A stretch of DNA of 53,018 nt from Spirochaetia bacterium (lineage in GTDB: Bacteria; Spirochaetota; Leptospiria; Turneriellales; JAOUOS01). A program made the position numbers and the translations under genes. The notes under the pieces were generated by a model, which did not search any database, was not told the origin of the DNA, and saw nothing but the letters and a program-made list of their open reading frames with translations. Of this stretch, positions 34,093-43,195 are shown one piece after another. Within the stretch, counting starts at the first letter, position 1; every line of letters begins with the position of its first letter. The stretch covers positions 1 through 53,018 of the forward strand of contig JAOUOS010000021.1 of assembly GCA_029880285.1 (NCBI GenBank), read 5' to 3'.

Positions 34093-35343
34093 TCAATTGG
34101 CAGTGACTTCAAATAGTATTTTAGCCAGCCTTGTTTCAATGATTGATAGTACATCTTTGTCGCTACCGATAATGCCAATATCAGTGTTAATTTGAAACGC
34201 GACAACAGACTTATACTTTGCATAATACAGAAGACTGGAACAATATCCCGGAATCCAGCCTTTATGGCCGTAGGTAATATCACCCTTGTTATCTTCTGTA
34301 ATTGCTGTGGCAATACTGTACTTTGTACCGGGTGCTGCGGTAACACCTTGAAAAAGCTCTTTCAAGTATTTACCCGATAAGGCCCTGCCTTCATACAGGG
34401 TGCTGCCCCAAACCGCCAGATCTTTTGATGTGCTGATAAAGCCACCGCCGGCCCATTCAATACCGGGATTCCATGACATTAAGCCGGGCCGTATTGTTGT
34501 TTTCACGGGTAGCTGAAAAATATTTTCAGGTGAAAGATAGCCCGATGCCAAACCCTTAAGTTCCTTTTTATCAGAGGGCTCGGTATTTTTAAGATTTAAA
34601 GGCACCAGCAGTCTTGATTTTATTTCGCCAAAAAGATTTTTGCCGGTTATTTTTTCAACGACGAGCCCCGCTATAATGTATCCTGTATCGCTGTAATGAA
34701 AACCGCTGCCCGGTTTAAATAGAGGCGGGGTATTCAGTATAAATGAAACCAGCTCTATGGGTTTAAAATAGGGTAGGTCTCCTTTTTTGCTCGTTTGAAT
34801 GGCTTTTATAAAATTTGGCGATTCAACATGATTTTCAATGCCTGAACTGTGGGTTAAAAGATGCCGCAGCGTAATCTCGTTATTGTTAGCCAACTGTTTA
34901 AACCAGTTTTCACTGCCAATATATTGATTAACGGGAACATCTAAATTTAGCTTTCCCTCCCTTACAAGATCGAGTATAACGGCCCCGGTAAACGTTTTGC
35001 CAATACTTGCCGCCAGCATTCTAGAGTTTACGCTCATGGGAATTTTTTGTTCTATGTCAGAAAAACCGGCCGCAAATGTGTTTATAGTTCCATCTTCAAG
35101 AACATAGGCTGCCGTCATCCCGGGAAAACGATACTCTTTTACAATTAACTCAACCTCTTTTTGAAAGCGGTTTTTAACTTCTGATAAATTTTTCTTGTCT
35201 CGGTATGCCGGCAGAGCTATTATACCGAAAGAAATAACAAGAAAAAACAATAATCTTGCAAATACCATCATTATAATCTTCACTTTTATAATTGATTCAA
35301 AAAAGTGTACCATTGAAAATTTGATTCTATTAATAACTTGCAT
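34093..35343 (-). CDS. Membrane-anchored serine hydrolase, beta-lactamase/DD-peptidase fold
   Basis: A protein of 416 residues from the ATG at 35343, chosen because AAGGAAA lies 6 bases upstream; an in-frame ATG at 35376 has none. The N-terminal hydrophobic segment is at about 20-45. The SxxK catalytic pair is Ser113/Lys116 (AASIGKTFTG), the YxN-like motif is YSDTGY (the Asn replaced), and the third box is HKG (YGHKGWIPGY). This is the class C-like beta-lactamase family (Pfam Beta-lactamase), which includes esterases and D-aminopeptidases as well as lactamases. Its substrate cannot be told. The neighbours are a CPBP protease and an outer-membrane protein, which suggests an envelope role. Confidence 0.85.
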   Translation of the reverse strand: MQVINRIKFSMVHFFESIIKVKIIMMVFARLLFFLVISFGIIALPAYRDKKNLSEVKNRFQKEVELIVKEYRFPGMTAAYVLEDGTINTFAAGFSDIEQKIPMSVNSRMLAASIGKTFTGAVILDLVREGKLNLDVPVNQYIGSENWFKQLANNNEITLRHLLTHSSGIENHVESPNFIKAIQTSKKGDLPYFKPIELVSFILNTPPLFKPGSGFHYSDTGYIIAGLVVEKITGKNLFGEIKSRLLVPLNLKNTEPSDKKELKGLASGYLSPENIFQLPVKTTIRPGLMSWNPGIEWAGGGFISTSKDLAVWGSTLYEGRALSGKYLKELFQGVTAAPGTKYSIATAITEDNKGDITYGHKGWIPGYCSSLLYYAKYKSVVAFQINTDIGIIGSDKDVLSIIETRLAKILFEVTAN

Positions 35344-35376
35344 ACTATTTCCTTTTAAATAATTTTTCATTTTCAT

Positions 35377-35513
35377 ATAAATATGGGTCGTGTATCAAGT
35401 AAGAAATTTGCCGCAGAGGAACAAAAGCACAGTTTAGATTTTATAAAATTCTCTGTGAACTCTGTGCCCTCTGTGGCTTCTATTTTCTGTGTTTTTACAC
35501 GCCCCTTCATGAT
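35377..35513. repeat. Palindromic CTCTGTG-type intergenic repeat
   Basis: GCCGCAGAGG (35410-35419) is the inverse, with one mismatch, of CCTCTGTGGC (35468-35477). The right half holds the triple word CTCTGTG-AA-CTCTGTG-C-CCTCTGTGG (35451-35476). Very similar CTCTG(C/T)G word arrays occur between genes in many unrelated bacteria (recalled, not searched). No gene is seen here. Confidence 0.5.
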
Positions 35514-36338
35514 TTAATCAAGCACCTCTTTATTAAAAAACATCTCTCTGTCTTTTATCAGAACATAAACTGTAACAATCAAAAGTAGCCCTGTTTGAAT
35601 TACTTTACTGTCTGGATGGGTTGAAAAAATCTCATTGCTGATGTTCGCAGACAAATGAAAGAGGATGGGAACCAGAATGTTCCTTTTTGTTTTATAATAC
35701 AGCCAGTTCATTAGAATTACAAAAACAAAAAGGCTGAATATAAAATTAAGAGAGTACAAAGTTCCTTCGGCTATAACGTTGCTGTGATAGTATCCCTTTA
35801 CAAATGAGAGGGGCAGATGCCAAAACACCCAGTATACTGCGAATATCATAGATGTTTTAAACAGATTATACTTTCTACGCAAAGTATCTGTTCCGTAACA
35901 GTGCCAGGCAAACTCTTCGAGAATAGGCGCCGAAATTAATATTACCCAGGGCGAAAAGAGCGCTGACGTAAATGTCGCGTTGCCTGTAATAATAAACTGA
36001 TCCAGAGAATGGCCAAAAAACAGCGAAATAAGCTGTCCGCCCACCATGGCAATAAAAATCAGAAAGATAGACAGAAATGTGTAAACATGATTGTATGCCT
36101 GTATGTTAAAGAACCTACTCTTAAAGTCATCTACCAGCTCTTTGTTTTTGTAAATAAGAGCCAGTGCCACGATCACGGGCGCTATAAGACCGCCCATCCC
36201 GAGTATCTGCTGGCCCAAGAGAGTCAGCATGTTTTGTTCGGGCAGGTGGCTAAGGTAGGCTACCCCAAACCAAAGTACCCAAGGGATGAGTACTGAGTAT
36301 CCGTAAAAAGTTAATGTTTTGTTGTATTTATGTATCAT
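35514..36338 (-). CDS. CPBP-family intramembrane metalloprotease
   Basis: A 274-residue protein with about eight hydrophobic segments. The CPBP/Abi signature is present: Glu-Glu at EEFAWHCYGTDTLRRKY (motif 1), FWHLPL (motif 2) and HLSANI (motif 3). The family includes Rce1-type prenyl-protein proteases and bacteriocin self-immunity proteins. AAGGAG lies just before the ATG. It is the middle gene of the minus-strand cluster, between the serine hydrolase and the outer-membrane protein genes. The partner substrate is unknown; processing or protecting against an envelope-acting peptide is a guess. Confidence 0.85.
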   Translation of the reverse strand: MIHKYNKTLTFYGYSVLIPWVLWFGVAYLSHLPEQNMLTLLGQQILGMGGLIAPVIVALALIYKNKELVDDFKSRFFNIQAYNHVYTFLSIFLIFIAMVGGQLISLFFGHSLDQFIITGNATFTSALFSPWVILISAPILEEFAWHCYGTDTLRRKYNLFKTSMIFAVYWVFWHLPLSFVKGYYHSNVIAEGTLYSLNFIFSLFVFVILMNWLYYKTKRNILVPILFHLSANISNEIFSTHPDSKVIQTGLLLIVTVYVLIKDREMFFNKEVLD

Positions 36339-36362
36339 TGTTTTCTCCTTTATAAAAAATTT

Positions 36363-37349
36363 TTAAAATTGGTATAGACCTTGAATCTCTGTGTAAAATC
36401 CGTTATTAAGGTCCGTTTTGAAATCATCTCCATGGCGTTCAACTGCCCCAAATGCGTATCCGGCAGATATCTTCAAAATCGATATGTCAAATGTGACAAA
36501 GCCGCCATAATACTGAACTGAGAACACGTCTTCTCTGTTCGCCAGATCAAATGTCGCGTCTTCACGTTTTAGGCCAATGCCGATACCGGCAAAGTCGCCA
36601 AACTCATGGGTTGAATCGAAAAAGCGGTACCACAAAATTGACTCAAAAATAATATCCCCGGCATCGCGAAGTCTGTCGAAACGAACATCTCCAGTTAGCC
36701 GAATTTTATTTTTTGGGGCCAAAGCCATAGAAAGATTGGGGCCGGTTAAAAAGCTGAAATCAATTTTAATGAAGTCGCTTTCTTTTTGGTAGCGTATTAG
36801 GGGAACAGGAATAACCAGAAGAGGTTTTCCGTTTGAAAGTTCCACTCCGAAATCTCCTACCGCTAAACCCATCCCAAAGATGAGTGTTGAAGATTCGCCG
36901 TTAAAAAAATTGTACCCCAGCGCCGTACCCAGCTGAAAAGTACGCAACCCCCCGCCAAAAGGGTCGTCCGATTCACTTCTGAATATCACAAGCGTATTCA
37001 ATGCTCCATGATGTATGTCTCCCAGAAAATTAGTAGCATGATAATCTGAAGGCACATTAAAGAGAGGGTCTTTCATGAATTTGCTGTATTGGTATGACGC
37101 AACAAACATGTTTATATCATTCTTTAACGCGATGGCCACACCGGGTGAATGCACGCTTTGAGAACCCAGTGACGCATAACTGTATACACCAATGGGAATT
37201 AAATTATATTCATTTTCTTTCGTATCTTCCGATGCGATAAGATGACCAGAAAGAACCAGCAGCAAGAATGAAATTAAAATTCTTTTCATGCTTAACATCT
37301 TTACTGGATATTTCGTTAGGTTTACTTTGCATATTTTACTTATATTCAT
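36363..37349 (-). CDS. Outer-membrane beta-barrel-like protein
   Basis: A 328-residue protein. AAAGGAG precedes the ATG at 37349. A signal-like segment follows about 20 residues in (MKRILISFLLLVLSGHLIAS), so the true start could be the inner Met near 37289. The mature part is rich in alternating aromatic and Gly residues (YNLIPIGVYSYASLGSQSVH, ILKISAGYAFGAVERHGDDF), and it ends YTEIQGLYQF, a C-terminal Phe typical of outer-membrane barrels. No family was recognised. It lies 24 bases upstream of the CPBP gene, probably cotranscribed with it. Confidence 0.7.
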   Translation of the reverse strand: MNISKICKVNLTKYPVKMLSMKRILISFLLLVLSGHLIASEDTKENEYNLIPIGVYSYASLGSQSVHSPGVAIALKNDINMFVASYQYSKFMKDPLFNVPSDYHATNFLGDIHHGALNTLVIFRSESDDPFGGGLRTFQLGTALGYNFFNGESSTLIFGMGLAVGDFGVELSNGKPLLVIPVPLIRYQKESDFIKIDFSFLTGPNLSMALAPKNKIRLTGDVRFDRLRDAGDIIFESILWYRFFDSTHEFGDFAGIGIGLKREDATFDLANREDVFSVQYYGGFVTFDISILKISAGYAFGAVERHGDDFKTDLNNGFYTEIQGLYQF

Positions 37350-37521
37350 ATTTTCTCCTTTAACTTGAATAATGTTTTCAAGTTAAACTAAGCATATACT
37401 ATTTTTTTGGCGCTGTCGTTCAGGTATGAAAAACCGGACTACTTTTTTTAAAAAAAATTTAGATTTTAGCGAGTTTTATTGCCGTAAAGGGCGTAAACGA
37501 TCCCTTTGTGCCAATAAAACG

Positions 37522-38631
37522 CTATTGCTTATTTATTAAGTTTTGACGGTATTCAGTGGGAGTTGTATTGTATTTTTTATTAAAGACTTCATGAAACGTG
37601 GTTTTCGATGAAAATCCGGCTTCGTAGGCCAGATGTAAAATATTGATATCAGGCTTTGAATTCAAAAGTTCAATAAAATAGTTGCAGCGGTATTCATTAA
37701 CAAATTGCTTAAACCCTTTACCGAACTTGTCATTTATGACAAAAGATAAAACATTGGGATGTACTTTAATCTGGTTAGCGGCAAGGCGAAGAGTAAGTGT
37801 TTCGTCAAGGTAGAGTTTTTCGGTCTCCATAATATTTGTAATTTTTTTCATTACATCTGTTATTTGCGAGCTGCTAAGATTTAACTTTTTACTTATTTTG
37901 TCGCGAACCTGCTGCCAGGTTAATAAGGTGGGGTTTTGAATGGCAAAAAGAGTAATTACAATCATAAAGACGCTCGCGCCGAGAATTTGAACCAGATAAA
38001 CTTCTTTTAGAATTTTCTGGTAATATGTTTCTGCGTATGTATAAATAAATCCACCTGCGACCATAAAAATAAATGCAAATATCAAAGCGAGAAACCAGCC
38101 TTTTTGCCGCGGGTTTTGAAAAAATTTTATTAGCTTGCTGCGATGTAAAAAGATTAATCTGATAATAGCCGTTGTATAAAATAAAAGAGAGGCAGCCGAT
38201 AAAAAATTAAAAAAGGCTACCAGAAAAGGAGTTGTGCCTGATAATGTTTGATTTATATAAAATTGAACTTCATCTGCTGAAAGAAAAATAATCGGGTATA
38301 AACAAAATATAGAATAGGCGATAGCGGGAATAGAATGAATACCAAAAGAAAATCTGGGCGGATAATCGGAATAGAAGGTATGATATACATACCGGAGCAT
38401 ACAGGGTCCGTACAAATAGTTAAAAGTTCCGGTTAAAAGAAGTATAGGATATTTGGCAAGCATATTCGGAGTATCGGGAAAAAGCAGGCTGAAAGACAAA
38501 AACAACAAAACAAATGACAAATAAAGATTGCTCAAGTATTTTCGATTAGAAAAAACCTGATAAGCTAAAATAAAACCCATTGCCGAAGCAATAATAGAAA
38601 GCGTATATATTATATTTGGAACATAGGGCAT
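37522..38631 (-). CDS. Membrane-anchored AraC-family transcriptional regulator
   Basis: A 369-residue protein with seven or more hydrophobic segments (1-235) and a C-terminal AraC double HTH (about 260-369; LRLAANQIKVHPNVLSFVIN, then LHLAYEAGFSSKTTFHEVFNKKY, ending TTPTEYRQNL). It is close in layout to the gene at 2285-3382. It heads the minus-strand cluster at 172 bases from the outer-membrane protein gene, so it may control that cluster in response to a membrane signal; this is inference. Confidence 0.85.
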   Translation of the reverse strand: MPYVPNIIYTLSIIASAMGFILAYQVFSNRKYLSNLYLSFVLLFLSFSLLFPDTPNMLAKYPILLLTGTFNYLYGPCMLRYVYHTFYSDYPPRFSFGIHSIPAIAYSIFCLYPIIFLSADEVQFYINQTLSGTTPFLVAFFNFLSAASLLFYTTAIIRLIFLHRSKLIKFFQNPRQKGWFLALIFAFIFMVAGGFIYTYAETYYQKILKEVYLVQILGASVFMIVITLFAIQNPTLLTWQQVRDKISKKLNLSSSQITDVMKKITNIMETEKLYLDETLTLRLAANQIKVHPNVLSFVINDKFGKGFKQFVNEYRCNYFIELLNSKPDINILHLAYEAGFSSKTTFHEVFNKKYNTTPTEYRQNLINKQ

Positions 38632-38842
38632 GGTTTATTCAGGTAAATCAATATTACCATCAAGGCTCGTATTCATAGGACTAAATAAATAATCCCCATA
38701 AAATAAAAAGCATATTTTATTCTGATTTCTAAAACGGCGGTAGATTTAAATTTGATTTCTCAACGTATTGATCTTTTCTTTGACGTTTTTTATTTTACAG
38801 ATACACTATTTATTTGATTTTGTATGCTATAGGTGTATAACC

Positions 38843-39859
38843 GTGGCTAAACAAATTATAGATGACCTGAACAAAGAATTTTCTGAGAAAATTGCCAATG
38901 ATTCAATGCAAGGTATTATAATTATAAGTTTTATAATTATGATAATAACATTACCGTTTTCTTTTGCTACAGGAGATAAAATTTTACAATATTACCATAT
39001 TGTTTATATTGTACTTTTACTATTTAATTATGTCATTTTTCAAAAAACAAAAAATTTAATAGCTTCTTCGACTTTAGTACTTGGCCCGGCATTTTTTCTT
39101 TTACTATATGGTTTGCTAAAAGGATTAGATTATGCATTAACCTGGATTTATATATTTCCTTTGTTAACATATTTTTTTACTGGCAAATATTATGGAACCA
39201 TTATCAATATTGTATTTAATATTTCTGTAGGGATCATATTGTATGTAAAACTACACAGTAAATCAAATGGAATAACTGATCTTCTTGTTATACTATCTAG
39301 TTTCATTTCGATTACAGCAATATCGTATCTCTTAGAAGCAAATCGACAAAAGATTCATCACCGCCTTAAGGTTACTTCAATGTTAGATTATTTGACAAGG
39401 GCTTGGAATAGAAAGAAGTTTGATGAAGATTTGAAAAATGAAATTGCCAAAGTAAAACGATATGGGGATGAATTCAGTTTGATAATATTTGATATAGATA
39501 ATTTTAAATTACTTAATGACAATTATGGACATGCCATAGGAGATGCAATATTAAAAGAAATAACTGTAATACAAAAAGAAAAACTCAGAACCATGGATAC
39601 ATTTTATAGAATTGGCGGTGAAGAATTTGCAATTATATTACCCGAAACAAATATTGTAGGCGCCTTTGCAATTGCAGATCGATTAAGGCAAAATGTAGAA
39701 GAATATTCATTTGCAAATTTAATAAAAATAACGATTAGCGCAGGCGCAGGAGGCTTCTGCTCAAATTGTAATTATGAAGAAGTTTTACTGAAAGTAGACA
39801 AAGCTCTCTACAGGGCGAAAGAGAAAGGAAAGAACAGGGTAGAATCTGCAAACATTTGA
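38843..39859 (+). CDS. Membrane diguanylate cyclase (GGDEF)
   Basis: A frame is open from TTG 38768, but GTG 38843 is preferred, with AGGTG 7 bases upstream, giving 338 residues. Five to six membrane helices (about 25-165) lead through a short linker to a GGDEF domain (about 175-335): LDYLTRAWNRKKFDEDL, FDIDNFKLLNDNYGHAIGDAILK and the active-site GGEEF (RIGGEEFAIIL). Members make cyclic di-GMP from two GTP; the GGEEF variant is normally active. An RxxD inhibitory site is not obvious. It is alone on its strand, next to the inverted-repeat element at 39868. The left helices are a sensor of unknown input. Confidence 0.88.
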   Translation: MAKQIIDDLNKEFSEKIANDSMQGIIIISFIIMIITLPFSFATGDKILQYYHIVYIVLLLFNYVIFQKTKNLIASSTLVLGPAFFLLLYGLLKGLDYALTWIYIFPLLTYFFTGKYYGTIINIVFNISVGIILYVKLHSKSNGITDLLVILSSFISITAISYLLEANRQKIHHRLKVTSMLDYLTRAWNRKKFDEDLKNEIAKVKRYGDEFSLIIFDIDNFKLLNDNYGHAIGDAILKEITVIQKEKLRTMDTFYRIGGEEFAIILPETNIVGAFAIADRLRQNVEEYSFANLIKITISAGAGGFCSNCNYEEVLLKVDKALYRAKEKGKNRVESANI

Positions 39860-39867
39860 TAAGATTT

Positions 39868-39980
39868 CAGCTAACGTACGATTTTTTAAGTCGTCAAAAA
39901 TCGTTTTTGTAAGCTGGATGTAAGCGAAGCTGGCCGAAGGCCGCGTGGTTTTTTATCGCTACTGTTAGCGAAAGTGCGAT
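39868..39980. repeat. Inverted-repeat element, attC-like in layout
   Basis: The left end TTCAGCTAACGTACGAT and the right end ATCGCTACTGTTAGCGAAA are imperfect inverse copies sharing GCTAAC/GTTAGC and CGAT/ATCG. Inside are a 9-bp hairpin (ACGATTTTT/AAAAATCGT, 39878-39904) and GGCC-GAA-GGCC. The right end (39955-39980) recurs at 44363-44388 with two mismatches. The layout recalls an integron attC site, but the boxes match the consensus only at the AAC/GTT core, so I do not claim one. Confidence 0.5.
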
Positions 39981-40006
39981 GGTAGTAATGCTCTTGATAC
40001 AGATGA

Positions 40007-40264
40007 TTGTCTGAATTCATGCGTAACCGCGACTTGCATGGTACCACGATTTGGAATGAAAGATTAAATAAAGCGGTAAGAAAAACAGAAAAAGTAAGAA
40101 ACTCTTTTCCGAATCCAGAAAGTGCATTAAATTTAATTTGTGCTTTTCTAATGGATTTTGAAAAAAATGTTTACAAGTATCCTATAACTTCGTTTATATC
40201 GGTTCAGGATACTTTAAATAAAATGTTTGAGGACGGATATCCATACACATAATTATGTATGGTA
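40007..40264 (+). mobile_element. IS256-family transposase, C-terminal remnant with right end
   Basis: Codons from about 40040 to the stop at 40252 encode TTIWNERLNKAVRK, then SFPNPESALNLICAFLMD, the end of an IS256/Mutator-type transposase. The catalytic DDE region is gone. Just past the stop, ACACATAATTATGTATGGTA is the right terminal repeat, matching that of the element at 43827-44357. No left end is present, so this copy is truncated. Confidence 0.8.
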
Positions 40265-40277
40265 CATTATATAGATC

Positions 40278-40943
40278 ATGATGAATAAAGGAATGTGGGT
40301 TGGAATACTTTTTACATTTATTTTTACAGGTTCGGTTTTTTCGGTTTCGGAAACATCGGAGAAAACGGTTCAGGAAAGCAATGAAAAAAGAAAACCTGCG
40401 AAGTTAACGAACAAAACTTTATATATAAAATTTGGGGTATCTTCTTTTCGAACATCTATGCCCTTTGGAGCTTTTCCTGCAAAACCCGTCTATCCTGGTA
40501 TTACAGGAGGTGTAAATTATTCCTTCTGGCAAAAAGGAATCCATTCGGGGGATACGGGAACCAATGGTTATTATATCCATCAGATGCGTATTCGAAGGTT
40601 TTTTATACTCAACCAGACAATCGGGTATCAGATATGGCCCCTTCGATTTTTTTATTTGCATTGCGATCTGGGTGCAGGGTGGATGCACAGTTTTTATGAT
40701 CAACCGGTATATGCTTTTGACTCGGGTACGGGGCAGTATGAACAAAAGCGTGATTATGGGCGTTCATACTTTTCACCTTCCATGGGGTTGGAAATGGGAT
40801 TTCCTTTTAAAAGCCCATGGCTTGGGAATCCTGCAGTTTATATAAAGTATGAAACTTTTTTACAAATGCCGTATTCGCAGATAAATAACATTCCGGTAAT
40901 TCCGGGCACGTTACTTACGCTGGGAGTGAAAATAAAATTATGA
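40278..40943 (+). CDS. Outer-membrane beta-barrel-like protein, islet unit 1
   Basis: A 221-residue protein starting MMNKGMWVG, with a signal segment (about 5-23; GILFTFIFTGSVFSVS). The mature part has barrel-like strands (TLYIKFGVSSF, RRFFILNQTIGYQIW) and the stretch LHCDLGAGWMHSFYDQPVYA, then YGRSYFSPSMGLEMGF. It aligns by eye with the protein at 43185-43763 (FGAGLGYLHTWSHGG, then YGFSSLMPKLNLNL), so the two are likely family members. Its stop overlaps the start of the serine hydrolase gene by 4 bases (ATGA), a sign of coupling. No known family was recognised. It has no good ribosome binding site. Confidence 0.7.
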   Translation: MMNKGMWVGILFTFIFTGSVFSVSETSEKTVQESNEKRKPAKLTNKTLYIKFGVSSFRTSMPFGAFPAKPVYPGITGGVNYSFWQKGIHSGDTGTNGYYIHQMRIRRFFILNQTIGYQIWPLRFFYLHCDLGAGWMHSFYDQPVYAFDSGTGQYEQKRDYGRSYFSPSMGLEMGFPFKSPWLGNPAVYIKYETFLQMPYSQINNIPVIPGTLLTLGVKIKL

Positions 40944-42130
40944 AACAAAAAGCTATCCTATTCAAATTTTTAATTCTGAGTTTGATACTGCTCAAAAGCA
41001 CCTGCATGGTGGAATCTGAAATGATGGATTGCAGCCAATATAATTATGCGCACAATCACGGCCATAGTATTAATCATCCCCAGAGTGCAGTGCTGGATCA
41101 ATTTATCAAAGAGAAAGTCAGACTGGGACTCGTGGGGGTGTCCATGATGGTGGCATCACCGCAGGGTACCTGGTATGGAGCCGCCGGGAAAGTTTCGCTG
41201 GAATGCGGTAAAGATTTTCAACCTTCGCATTATTCCAGAATCGGCAGCATTACCAAAACCTATACGGCGGTAATGATCCTCCGACTTTCTGAACTGGGCA
41301 TTGTAAACCTCGATGATTCGATTACCAAATATCTGCCGGGTCGTATTACAGATGAAATCGCCCATGCATCGGTAATTACCATACGCCAGTTATTAAACCA
41401 TACCAGTGGTATTTACTCTTATACAGATATACTGAGTTTCGGGCTGGATCTATTGAATAACCCATATCAATTGAATTCAGAGGAAGATTTGCTAAAATAT
41501 ATCAGCGGGAAACCAGGGTATTTTTTACCGGGAGAAAGTATGCATTATTCGAATACCAATTTTCTTCTGCTTGGTTTGATTGTTGAGAATGCTTATGGCA
41601 AAAATCTAAAAAATGCTTTTGTTGATTTGTTAAAAACTCCTCTTTCTTTGAACCATACTTTCTTAGACCCAGATCATATGATACCAGAAGGTACATCACA
41701 GGGCTATCTGAATATGGATTCTAATGGAGATATCACCAATGCAACAGATTACCTGATGGGCCAATATGCTGATGGCGGTATTGTTGCCAATGTTTTCGAT
41801 ATGTATACATTTATGAATTCGTTGGTCAATGGAGCCATCCTTTTACCGATCACATTAACCGAAATGAAGACATGGGTCGATGTCGAACAACCGGAATTTG
41901 GACTGACAAAATATGGCCTGGGACTTCGATACTGGTCTACACCCTATGGCGGGGCTTATGGTCATACCGGAGGTTCCTGGGGGTATCTTGCCGAGATGTT
42001 TTATTTTCCAGATCACGATACCTATTTTATTCTCCTGGTAAATGGCAGCCTCGGAAAATTTAATGAAATTGTCGATTTTGAGATTCACAAGAAAATTCCG
42101 GAATTGCTTTTTTCTTCTCTGGTTCCGTAA
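40940..42130 (+). CDS. Lipoprotein serine hydrolase, beta-lactamase/DD-peptidase fold
   Basis: A 396-residue protein. The signal peptide ends KST before Cys22, a good lipobox, followed by a His-rich stretch (YAHNHGHSINH) that could bind metal. The SxxK pair is Ser103/Lys106 (IGSITKTYTA), the YxN motif is YSNTNF and the third box is HTG (YGHTGGSWGYL). All three beta-lactamase-fold catalytic elements are present. Members include DD-peptidases, esterases and class C lactamases. It overlaps the outer-membrane gene upstream by 4 bases. GC is higher than the surrounding genome: by hand, bases 41161-41220 are 32/60 GC against 17/60 for 44461-44520. Confidence 0.88.
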   Translation: MKQKAILFKFLILSLILLKSTCMVESEMMDCSQYNYAHNHGHSINHPQSAVLDQFIKEKVRLGLVGVSMMVASPQGTWYGAAGKVSLECGKDFQPSHYSRIGSITKTYTAVMILRLSELGIVNLDDSITKYLPGRITDEIAHASVITIRQLLNHTSGIYSYTDILSFGLDLLNNPYQLNSEEDLLKYISGKPGYFLPGESMHYSNTNFLLLGLIVENAYGKNLKNAFVDLLKTPLSLNHTFLDPDHMIPEGTSQGYLNMDSNGDITNATDYLMGQYADGGIVANVFDMYTFMNSLVNGAILLPITLTEMKTWVDVEQPEFGLTKYGLGLRYWSTPYGGAYGHTGGSWGYLAEMFYFPDHDTYFILLVNGSLGKFNEIVDFEIHKKIPELLFSSLVP

Positions 42131-42154
42131 GAGATTTTCCTGTGCGTGAGCATG

Positions 42155-43195
42155 TCACCGGTAAAGCTCTATAAACTCCTGCATTTTTAAGATAAACAAA
42201 CTTGTTTCTTCAAACGATGGGCAATGCGCCGAGTTTTCAAAGATGTACAGAGACTTATCGGCAACAGGTGTACCCAAAGCATCGTAAGCATCCTGGGCAA
42301 GTTCCACTGGCAGGGTTCCATCATGCCGCCCCCATAATACCATCGAGGGAATTTGAATATTTGCCATCAATGAGTTGAGTTTGATATTCTTTATGTCAAA
42401 TTGATTATCATTATTTAAATAATAAGCATTTAACTGGTAAAAGAAAAAAGGCACTGGAGCAAAAAGACCTACTGTGTCGCCCGGGTCAAGTGCCGGATTT
42501 TTATATATCCCATTGAGCTTGTTCAAATTGCTTCCATGCCGCATAAAATAGTCTGTATCGATATTGGCGGGTTTTGAATTGTACCAGGCAATCTCTTCTT
42601 GCCAGAATTCGACTTCATCACCTGCGGCAATTCTTTTGCGGGCATTGTCTTTTGCCCATTCCCAGGAAAGGGGAATACCATCTTTCAGATTATGAGCTCC
42701 GTCAATTTCTATCCAGCCATTCACCAGTTGTTGATTTTGGGGATCAGAGAGATAGTAAGAACCAATGGCTCCTCCCCAGCTTTTTCCAACAAGAAACAGG
42801 GCATTTGGTTTATACATATGGCGTATCAGGTTGACAATTTTTTTTGTGTCATCGGCAAATTGGGCCAGGGTAAATGTATTGAGATCGGGATTCCCTTGAG
42901 AGGCTCCTGAAGCGCGCTGATCCCAGAATACAAAGGCGTATTTTTTCCCGAGTTCATTGTAGGCATGGGCTGTGGAATAGGTATCTGAACTGTTGCCGGG
43001 GCCGCCGTGTAGAAAAATAACATAAACTCCGGAGCTTTGATTTCCCTTTACCCAGACCGGCATGACGGCCCCCTTGTTTTCGAGATAGAAGAAATCACCT
43101 TCCTGATATTTATCATCCAGCAAAGATGCGCATTGAATAAATGAGAATAGAAGTATCAATGTGATTATAACGTTTTTATTGATTTTATTTTTCAT
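42155..43195 (-). CDS. Lipoprotein alpha/beta hydrolase, proline iminopeptidase-like
   Basis: A protein of 346 residues from the ATG at 43195; a longer frame (43249) has no signal. The lipobox is FIQ before Cys22. The alpha/beta hydrolase core has HGGPG at 63-67 (the oxyanion loop of S33 peptidases), the nucleophile Ser139 in VGKSWGGA, an Asp in LWGRHDGTLP and a His in FENSAHCPSFEE. S33 members remove N-terminal proline or act as esterases; the substrate is not clear. The first 11 bases overlap the end of the outer-membrane gene at 43185. It converges on the serine hydrolase gene. The same higher GC as the rest of the islet is visible. Confidence 0.85.
   Translation of the reverse strand: MKNKINKNVIITLILLFSFIQCASLLDDKYQEGDFFYLENKGAVMPVWVKGNQSSGVYVIFLHGGPGNSSDTYSTAHAYNELGKKYAFVFWDQRASGASQGNPDLNTFTLAQFADDTKKIVNLIRHMYKPNALFLVGKSWGGAIGSYYLSDPQNQQLVNGWIEIDGAHNLKDGIPLSWEWAKDNARKRIAAGDEVEFWQEEIAWYNSKPANIDTDYFMRHGSNLNKLNGIYKNPALDPGDTVGLFAPVPFFFYQLNAYYLNNDNQFDIKNIKLNSLMANIQIPSMVLWGRHDGTLPVELAQDAYDALGTPVADKSLYIFENSAHCPSFEETSLFILKMQEFIELYR

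Noticed and set aside
41855..42088. Antisense frames inside the higher-GC islet genes
   Set aside because: They overlap genes with clear catalytic motifs and show no family resemblance; higher GC lengthens chance frames.
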